Source: Zygnema cylindricum
Lineage: Eukaryota > Streptophyta > Zygnematophyceae > Zygnematales > Zygnemataceae
Assembly: GCA_037447655.1 (NCBI GenBank)
Contig: JBBHKE010001501.1
Span: forward strand, 127,501-150,000
Direction of reading: 5' to 3'
Length of the DNA: 22,500 bases
Shown here one piece after another: positions 16,062 to 22,500 of the stretch (the first letter of the stretch is position 1; each line of letters begins with the position of its first letter). Made by a program: the position numbers and the translations under genes. The notes beneath the pieces are model-generated. The model worked only from the letters and a program-made list of their open reading frames with translations, was not told the DNA's origin and did no database searches.

Positions 16062-18304
16062 TTGAAGCAATGAACTGTGCTAATTACCTCAAAAATAGAG
16101 TTCTTACTTCAGCTATAAAAGATCAAACACCTTATGAGAGATGGACAGGCCGGAAACCAGACTTATCTCATTTAAAGGTTTTCGGCAGTCAAGTATTCAG
16201 TCTAGATACAGATCGGTCTAATTGGAAGCTAGATCCTAAAGGAAAACCAGGATACTTATTAGGATATGAAGAAGATGTTAAAGGATATAGAGTTTATGAT
16301 CTAAAAAGAGAAGATATAATCTTAGTAAAGCATCTAGTAGTTATGGATGAAGGAAAGTCTGTGGATCCCTTCAAATATACAAAGTCAGTAAAAATCAGAT
16401 TTGAGTCAGAAAATTCTGATGACTTTGAGCTTCCTAGCTATCCAGGTTTTAGAGACGATGACATCCTTGCATGAACAAATCAGACCGAAAAGGACTCGGC
16501 TGTGGAAACTCCAGTGACAACTCTACTCGAAGCGGAAGACGTGGTGGAAATTGATTCGGAATCAAGGGATAGGGGAGAAGCCGAGTTTGTTCGAAAGAAT
16601 CCACGAGAACCATCTATTCCGGCCTCAGATTTTGAGGGGGGGAGGAGAAGTAGCAAAAGACTGCAAGAAAAACAGGTTAATAACAAGGTAACTAAACTAT
16701 CTCATCAAGATGAACCTCAAACTTATCGAGAGGCGATGACTTGTCCAGAAAGAAACAGGTGGAAGACAGCCATCAATGAGGAGATGGCTTCAATCATGGC
16801 AGCCGATACTTGGGAGCTGGTGGACTGTCCACCTAACCGAAAACCAATCGGTTGTAAGTGGGTTTTCAAACTAAAACTGAACCCAGATAACACAATCGAG
16901 CGCTACAAGGCCAGATTAGTGGCAAAGGGATTTACACAAAAGGAAGGAATTGACTACGAGGAAACCTTTGCCCCGGTGGTCAGATTTCCCTCCGTCCGCA
17001 TACTTCTCAGTTTAGCAGCGGCGCAAGACATGGAAGTGCACCAGATGGACATCAAAACAGCCTTTTTGCATGGAGAATTGGAAGAGGAGATCTTCATGCG
17101 ACAACCCGAAGGGTTTGTGGAAGAAGGAGAGGAGAGTAAGGTATGTCGGCTGATTAAATCTCTTTATGGTTTGAAACAGGCGCCTCGACAGTGGAATAAG
17201 AAGCTTGATGAGTTTCTTACCGGTCTAGGATATATTCGGATCAGCTCAGATCACTCAATCTATGTTTTCGAAGATGAGGAAGGTTTTATATTTATTGCAA
17301 TTTATGTTGATGATTTGCTTGTTTTAAGTAAATCAATGGAAAAAATTAATAAATTGAAAACCGATCTTAAGGGGAGATTTGAAATGAAGGATATGGGGGA
17401 AGCAAAATATATTTTGGGAATTCAAGTAGAGAGAGACCGAAAAAGAAAAATTATAAGATTGACTCAAAAGGAAGCAATAGGGAACATGCTTGAAAAATTT
17501 CAAATGGATAAAGCTAATAGTTGTACAACTCCAATGGAATTGAAGAAGGGAAGTGAGGGGAGTGAGGAAGAAGGAGTCATAGTCTTAGACGAGGAATTAT
17601 CTCCTGATGAACAGAAGTTCATGCAGACTATTCCTTACAGGCAAGTAGTGGGAAGTCTAATCTATTTTATGAATTGTACCCGGCCGGATTTAGCTGCAGC
17701 CGTAGGAGTACTGAGTAGAAGTCTAAATGCTCCCACTAAGAAGGATTGGGAGGCAGCTAAGAGAGTCCTTAGATACTTGGTAGGAACTAGAGATCTATGG
17801 TTGCATTTGGGTGGGGAGAATACAGACATCACTACTTGGAGTGATGCCAATTATGGTGATGCTCCGATGAGGAGATGTACTTCTGGATATGTATTATATG
17901 TGGGTGATGGGGCTTGCTGTTGGAGTAGCAAACAGCAAAAGGTTATTGCTCAGTCCACCATGGAGGCTGAGTATATGGCCTCTTGCTCTGCTGTAAAAGA
18001 ATTGATGTGAGTCAAGTCTTTGCTTGGTGAGCTTGGTCACCTTAAGAGTGGTGTGCAGAAAATATTTTGTGATAATCAGGCAGCAATCGCTATTTCTGCC
18101 AATCCTAAACACCATTTTAAAGCCAAACACATGGACATCAGACTCAGCTTTGTTAGAGAGAAAGTAGAAAACAAAATAATCAGTTTAGAGTACAGACCAG
18201 ATAGTGAGATGGTAGCAGATATGATGACCAAACCTGTGCCTTCCCCTAAGCTAATTTTTTGCAGGGAGAAGTGTGGTCTGAAATTAAAGATTGACTAGAA
18301 AATA

Positions 18305-18311
18305 ACGGGAG
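18305..18311 (+). promoter_or_regulatory. Short purine run before the 3' LTR of element A (putative polypurine tract)
   Basis: ACGGGAG directly abuts the LTR start TGTAG. Position fits a polypurine tract; it is short and contains one C, so the assignment rests mainly on location. Confidence 0.45.
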
Positions 18312-19361
18312 TGTAGAAACTAATGGTTTTATTAGTATTTTCTAGGTCTGAAAAGAAATATAGAAGTCGAGGCAGTCTATCTCTAACTTCTCTCTCCAAC
18401 TCTCAAACTTGTCGCAGTCATTGAGAAATTGGAGAGGAAGCTAGAGCCATGGCACCCTTAGCTATCTTGAGGTTTACGGGAATTTTATATTAGGGTTTAT
18501 TTAATTAATTAAAAAGTCATGTGCCGGCGGCAGGATTTGATCCTTGTACCTACCGGCCGGCAGGCAGGAAATAGCCGGTAGCCTTAGCCGTTTAGTCTAG
18601 CGGTAGTGTTACGTATCATATAGTTTGATATTTATTTAAATATGTATACGTGCGATAAACCATTTAACTGAAATGAATTACGGGATACATAGATCCAGTA
18701 ATATATAATGTACGACTTACGGTACGGACAAAAATCAGTACCGCGCATTTGTTTCGTAAATGAAACAAATACCGCGCATGTATTTATTACGGCTACGATT
18801 AAAGCCGAATTTAATCGGACGGCCGGGATTAGCGCCGAGATCGCGGAGGAAGATTTCGGCGGTTTGTGGCCATCGCCACATCGGATGACGCGTGGCGAAA
18901 TTCCGTTGGATTGTGGAATCTCCGGAGATTATGGCACCGAATCCGGATTTGACATGTGTCGACATTTTGGCCATGTCGTACTATGTCCGTACATAAAGTA
19001 CACCGGCAGCTGTACTTTTGCGTACGGAACTCAATTATGATTGGTTCCGTACATCAGTAGATAGAGTCTGTGAGAGAGATAGGACTTAGAAAAATTAGAA
19101 GATAGGACCCCCTCTCCCAGAGAGCTTCTGTACAAAAGGTCAACTTTGACCCTCCATAACTTACTGCTCAGGGGAGCAAATTCAGAGATTCTTTTTGCTA
19201 TCGACTCAGGGGAGTCTTGTCTTCACAGGGGTGAAGTTGGTCAGAGTTTTTGTCTGCCAGGGTGGCAGTTATTTTTGCTTAAACACAAAGGGGTCAAGAT
19301 TATCCTAGAGGCTTCTTGGAAGCTGTCCACTCTGAGGACTTATGGAGGTCTCAGAGTTTCA
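18312..19361 (+). repeat. Element A 3' LTR
   Basis: Same 1050 bp as the 5' LTR with about 20 scattered differences, most before the TATA region (for example around 18450-18640). It includes the tRNA-like box pair (B box 18533-18543, A box 18588-18599) and TATA box at 18702. It ends TTTCA followed by the target duplication AAATT. Confidence 0.95.
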
Positions 19362-19366
19362 AAATT

Positions 19367-19518
19367 CTTATAAAGTGGTCCCAAATTTTCTCGTGTTTGA
19401 AAAAATGCATGGCTGAAAAAAACCAATCATATAAGTTTTGGCCATCAAACTTCTGGATGCTATTAGAAGTGGCATGGCCGGGCCCATAACCTATTGAAGG
19501 TGGATTGGCGGATGCCAT
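19367..19518 (-). pseudogene. Element B gag, N-terminal fragment
   Basis: From ATG at 19518 (within the last 27 bases of the B 5' LTR) the minus strand reads MASANPPSIGYGPGHA, then KFDGQNLYDWFFSAMHFFK and KIWDHF, the usual N-terminal 'F.G.NY..W' region of copia Gag. It is cut off by element A. The frame passes straight through the primer-binding site, which encodes GYGP. Confidence 0.8.
19480..19491 (-). promoter_or_regulatory. Primer-binding site of element B (initiator tRNA-Met half-molecule type)
   Basis: Minus strand GGTTATGGGCCC abutting the 5' LTR end CAATA. Identical to the site in element A although the LTRs and proteins of A and B are clearly different. Confidence 0.75.
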
Positions 19519-20013
19519 GAAATTATACAAGAGAAAGATCAATGCATTGAAAAGAGAAATAAATTTGTATTTGGGATAATTTCATTAAGTGAGAAAGTCA
19601 CTTATATACAAATTACACAATGCTAATTAATGTGGAGTCTAAGCGCTCTTTGGTGCGTTGTAACAAAAGGGATCCTAGTCTACATTCTATTTAATGTGTT
19701 CGACATTCTAAGAGATTGACATTAAGACTAGATTCTAATTAATATAGTCTAGATTCTAAGGAAATGCCTTTATTGCGGTAATGTACAAGAGTCATTAAGA
19801 CCTAAAGTTATGACGTAGAGTCAAGCGACAAGAAAAGTACGGCGATACAAATAATAATATAAAAGAGAATCAAGACAAGAATAATAATATAAAAGAGAAT
19901 CAAGACAAGGAGAAAGTATGTAGGGCGGTATAAGGGGACTGACGCATTAAATGATAAGTACGGACGGGACCAAGAGAGACGAAAAGATAACCGACACTAA
20001 ATGACTCTTAACA
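19492..20013 (-). repeat. Element B 5' LTR
   Basis: 522 bp. Matches 6740-7266 throughout but with many substitutions, a deletion of about 40 bp near 19915 and a 30-bp tandem duplication at 19850-19909 that the other LTR lacks. TATATAAG on the minus strand at plus 19601-19608, about 85 nt upstream of the gag ATG. Confidence 0.85.
19850..19909. repeat. 30-bp exact tandem duplication in the element B 5' LTR
   Basis: 19850-19879 and 19880-19909 are identical. The corresponding part of the 3' LTR (near 7090-7120) has one copy. Since LTRs are identical at insertion, the duplication arose afterwards at this locus. Confidence 0.9.
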
Positions 20014-20062
20014 CTCCCTCTCCCTCTCCCTCTCCTTTTCCCTCCCCCTCTTCCTCTCCCCT
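20014..20062. repeat. (CTCCCT)n microsatellite, right part
   Basis: Continuation of the tract at 6660-6739; the first CTCCC is the target duplication of element B. It degrades rightward into CTTTTCCC and CTCTTCC variants. Confidence 0.8.
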
Positions 20063-20226
20063 TGTCTGTGGCTGCTTGGATATCCCCGAGTGTGCACTTA
20101 GACACCTTGGTGGGTGAGTTTAATCTTCCACGACGCAAGTGGCAAGTGTCAACCGGTGATCGTACGAAACTGATGTAAATTACGTCAACTATTAGGCTTA
20201 CGTCAACTAGTAGGCTGGATTGGGTA
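20063..20226. other. Spacer without recognised feature
   Basis: Unique-looking sequence with a short local repeat (ACGTCAACTA twice near 20182-20212). No coding evidence. Confidence 0.4.
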
Positions 20227-20442
20227 CACCGTGTATCGCTATTAGTGTTAATATTATTTTCGCCACTTAAAGCATTTTTTATCCGTACATACAAGTCAAA
20301 TTGTGGACTTGACGGTTGCAATTGAAAGGTATGATTCTCATCTTTCGATTGGCGGTTTCAAACTGGAAATCTGACAAGTGTGTAAGGAGAAAATTTGTTT
20401 TGAGTGGCGAAATAATTATTACCCTAAGAGGGATACACGGTG
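20227..20442. mobile_element. MITE copy 5 (216 bp, TA-flanked)
   Basis: Starts CACCGTGTATCGCTATTAG and ends with the related complement (GGGATACACGGTG); TA outside both ends. The interior aligns with MITE 1 and 2 (CGCCACTTAA, CAAATTGTGGAC, TGGCGGTTTC). No pentamer array flanks it, only an A/C-rich stretch to the right. Confidence 0.8.
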
Positions 20443-20572
20443 TACTACAAGAAAGGAGAAAAAGAAAGAAAAAACAAAAACAAAAACAACAAAACGGAAC
20501 AAAACGACCAAAATCATCGCTAAAGGTCACGAGGATTAATTTCGATTTAGTATCTTCCTTTTCTCACAACTA

Positions 20573-20788
20573 CACCGTGTATAGCTATTAGTGTTAACAA
20601 TTTTTCGCCACTTAATATAACTTTTCTCCGTGCACACTTTTCCGATTATTACATGGAGACCGCAAATTGGAAGGTGAGAATCTTAACTTTCAATCGCATT
20701 CGTCGGATCCGAAATTCGGCGAGCATGTACGGAGAAGAGATGTTCTAAGCTACGAAAAAAACATTAACACTAACAACGATTCACAGTG
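20573..20788. mobile_element. MITE copy 6 (216 bp, TA-flanked)
   Basis: Starts CACCGTGTATAGCTATTAG, ends AACGATTCACAGTG, TA on each side. Same outer sequence family as copies 1, 2 and 5 (CGCCACTTAA, CTTTTCTCCGTGCA); the middle is more diverged. Confidence 0.75.
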
Positions 20789-21126
20789 TACTTTCCTATA
20801 GCCTCACGTAAAAGACGAGCGTCACTCTCCTTTGAAAGAAGCAAGACACACAAATGAGTAATAGATCCACCACAAAATATTCCTCCAAAACTCCTCCATG
20901 TATTAAAAATATATCCAACTACAAAGCTCTCCTCACGTCACTCTTTTCTTCGCCTCCAAAAAGGTAAGAAACAGCCAAGCTTCATAAATTTAAAGAAATG
21001 TACACAAGTGGAAAGAGCAAACGCCTACGTGACAAAACCTCACAATAATATACGACCGACAATCGTCAGAGTTGTCGCTTTCACATGACGACGTACAAAT
21101 AAGTCCAATTGGACCAGTAAAACTTA
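20789..21126. other. Stretch without a recognised gene
   Basis: AT-rich, with A/C-rich segments. A GTAAGA donor-like site at 20962 has no convincing open frame beside it. Nothing else identified. Confidence 0.4.
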
Positions 21127-21500
21127 GAGTGAAGTTCCATTACCAAAAAAATGGGGTTGTTGATTAAAGGCCGTACTGTTTCGTGAAGGGCTGTACCATA
21201 TTGCCGTACCATATTTTTTTGTTTGTCGAGAAAACATTTTTACTGAAAGGTTCATTGGATTCTCCAAGGTTATTGGCGTAGACCTTTGACCATCGGATGT
21301 TCTGCTTTACAGAACCCGAGGGCGAACCCTTTTGGAGGACATTTCTTTAAGGAAGACAATTTTAGCAGGGTGAACAAATAAAGTTGTGCCAAGTGGAAAA
21401 GAACAAAAGAACAAAAATATCCACGATGAAAGCGCGATCAGGTGCTCACATGCCGTATAGGACTATAGGTCATGTGCTTTACGTCAAGGTGGATGCGAGT
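21127..21500. mobile_element. Older, truncated relative of the 21726 inverted-repeat element
   Basis: GAGTGAAGTTCCATTACC at 21127 resembles the left terminus at 21726 (GGGTGACGTTCCATTAG) and is preceded by TTA. Similar order of motifs follows in both: TGGGGTT, GGCCGTAC/TGCCGTAC, the T-rich GT block, GGCGTA, then AAAAATATC(C/T)ACG and CATGTGC. No right terminus was found, so the end is approximate. Confidence 0.5.
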
Positions 21501-21725
21501 CCATCGAGAGCCGCGAGAAAATCTTTGAATGAGAATATTTTTTGACTTTCCTTTCGCTATCCACTGACCTTGCTGTATAAATCTGAGATTCGCGTACGCT
21601 TTTCCAAATCTTGTTTCGTCCGCCCGTACATATTTTTATTAAAATGTTGCGCTTGAATAATCTTTAGCGTTTAATCATTACATTTCACTAAAAAATTTCC
21701 CTATAAAATATGAGAGTACAGATAA

Positions 21726-22441
21726 GGGTGACGTTCCATTAGACGAAAAGTGGGGTTAGTTACTGGATGCCGTACGTTTTGGTACAGAGCCGTACCAGAT
21801 TTTTTTTTTTGTCTGACGAAACATCGTTACTGGAAAGCTGTCAGAAAGCTCCAATGATGTAGGCGTAATTCCTGACCGTTGGATGCTTCACTTTTTGAGA
21901 TCCGCGAAGCAATCGAGCACATCATCTAGTGGGCCCCAACTCCACTGCATGATTGCCATTCATTACCATTGGTACACGTGAAAAGGAAAAAAAATATCTA
22001 CGTTGTTCAAGCGATCTCATGCGTGCACGTCGTACATGCCATGTGCCTCCTTCCACGTTGAATGCAGGTCAGGTGAAAACATCCTCGCATGCTCTGTCTG
22101 ACATCCGCCGACATTCAAAGTTTGCCGCGACCTTTAAAGTTTGTCGCGTCTTTTTGCCATTGTGTTTCGACATTTTGATTTCCACTTTCAAAATCAAAAT
22201 CTAGCCGAAAAACTTTATGTACGAATCATTAATTACCTCCGGTGGTACAGAAATTTCGTACAGATACCCCGTTTGTAGATTTTTTTCAAGATTTTTAGAA
22301 TCTTGGACTGTAACCTTTGTGGCGCCAATCATAATTGAGGAAGGTTTGTTACTGGCCCGACACAATGGAGCGGACTTCCAGTAAACGCTGCCAGTAGACT
22401 TGTCCGTACATTTACTGGGACCGCCTAGTGGAACGTCACCC
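21726..22441. mobile_element. Harbinger/Tourist-like non-autonomous DNA transposon (716 bp)
   Basis: Terminal inverted repeat GGGTGACGTTCCA(T/C)TAG at 21726 and its complement ending at 22441, with TAA directly outside both ends (21723-21725 and 22442-22444). A three-base TWA target duplication with a GGG-starting terminus is typical of the PIF/Harbinger superfamily and Tourist-like MITEs. Open frames inside are short and show no transposase motif, so it would depend on a transposase from elsewhere. Confidence 0.65.
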
Positions 22442-22500
22442 TAATACGTTATAAAAAATTGAGTACACGTCACATTAATTTAAATCATTCCGTATAAGTT

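Larger units (their letters stand above)
13830..18298 (+). pseudogene. Element A gag-pol polyprotein gene (four stops, one frameshifting duplication)
   Basis: One frame from ATG 13830 (inside the LTR) or ATG 13854 (inside the primer site). Domains in order: gag with a zinc knuckle CHFCKKPGHYMAEC (14727-14768); protease WIIDSGAS (Asp 14988-14990); integrase with its His/Cys zinc site (from about 15381), first Asp in HTDIW (15579-15581), second in SDNGGEY (15768-15770), Glu in GVAERLN (15986-15988, second duplicate); RT with KARLVAKGFTQ, HQMDIKTAFLHG, YGLKQAPRQW and YVDD (17303-17314); RNase H with SDANYGD, STMEAEYMA and DNQAA. In-frame stops: TAG 14310, TAG 14940, TGA 16472, TGA 18008. The frame breaks at about 15848 because of the 110-bp duplication; the second duplicate restores it. 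The frame closes at TAG 18296-18298. All catalytic residues are intact, so inactivation is recent. Confidence 0.9.
12800..19361 (+). mobile_element. Element A: Ty1/copia retrotransposon, nearly complete, inserted in element B gag
   Basis: LTRs at 12800-13849 and 18312-19361, each 1050 bp, starting TG and ending TTTCA. The 5-bp target duplication is AAATT at 12795-12799 and 19362-19366. A primer-binding site follows the 5' LTR and a purine-rich run precedes the 3' LTR. The interior holds one gag-pol frame with domains in copia order. Total 6562 bp. About 20 differences between the LTRs by eye (near 98% identity) indicate a fairly recent insertion. It lies in opposite orientation to element B. 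Confidence 0.95.
6740..20013 (-). mobile_element. Element B: Ty1/copia retrotransposon, minus strand, decayed, interrupted by C and A
   Basis: Bounded by LTRs at 6740-7266 and 19492-20013, with the 5-bp target duplication CTCCC at 6735-6739 and 20014-20018. Subtracting the two insertions and their duplications leaves about 6.1 kb, a normal copia size. Reading right to left the order is LTR, primer site, gag, protease, integrase, reverse transcriptase, RNase H, polypurine tract, LTR: integrase before reverse transcriptase is diagnostic for Ty1/copia. Many frameshifts, stops and small tandem duplications show it is dead. The LTRs have diverged considerably, including an indel of about 40 bp and a 30-bp duplication, so it is older than A. 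Confidence 0.9.

Noticed and set aside
13830-18298. Reading UAG and UGA as sense codons throughout
   Set aside because: Both TAG and TGA occur internally, while a normal TAG also closes element A pol, TGA closes the host gene and TAA closes element B pol; ordinary decay explains this more simply.
1-22500. CRISPR array, prophage, operon or toxin-antitoxin type system
   Set aside because: There are no regularly spaced direct repeats with unique spacers and no prokaryote-like gene clusters; the sequence is clearly eukaryotic.

Overview
This is eukaryotic nuclear DNA. It shows GT-AG introns with pyrimidine-rich acceptors, Ty1/copia-type LTR retrotransposons, short inverted-repeat DNA transposons (MITEs) and simple-sequence arrays. 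There is no bacterial gene organisation, rRNA, intact tRNA or CRISPR. The copia proteins look plant/algal-like and the telomere-like hexamer repeat is TTAGGG-type, but I cannot name the species or even the kingdom with confidence.

Layout. (1) 2-5427, plus strand: a split gene whose exons together resemble the O-fucosyltransferase family. It is entered at the left edge, has at least six exons, and carries one in-frame TAG in an otherwise convincing exon. Its largest intron (639-3195) holds degenerate telomere-like repeats, three MITEs and arrays of TACTA/CCATA/GCTAT/CTAAA-type pentamers. A fourth MITE sits in a later intron. (2) 5428-6659: no gene recognised; a TATA-like site and weak local repeats. 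(3) 6660-20062: a (CTCCCT)n tract split by a nest of retrotransposons. Element B (minus strand, LTRs 6740-7266 and 19492-20013, target duplication CTCCC) is a decayed copia element. It is interrupted by a probable solo LTR, C (9255-9875, duplication ACAATT), and in its gag gene by element A (plus strand, 12800-19361, 1050-bp LTRs, duplication AAATT). A is younger: its LTRs differ at only about 20 positions by eye, and its single gag-pol frame is broken by four stop codons and one 110-bp tandem duplication. (4) 20063-22500: two more MITEs of the same family, then a 716-bp Harbinger/Tourist-like inverted-repeat element flanked by TAA, and an older diverged relative beside it.

Cross-cutting observations. 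Elements A and B both have, directly against the LTR, a primer-binding site complementary to the anticodon stem-loop of initiator tRNA-Met, as in Drosophila copia (half-tRNA priming). In both, the gag reading frame opens inside the LTR and runs through the primer site. Short tandem duplications of 26-110 bp are unusually frequent, and at least one arose after element B inserted. The internal stops, and the lost catalytic residues of B integrase, are nearly all explicable by C-to-T or G-to-A changes. No wholly new multigene system is visible. The most unusual features are the MITE-plus-pentamer landscape, the LTR-embedded gag starts, and the LTR-embedded antisense tRNA-like Pol III promoter motif.
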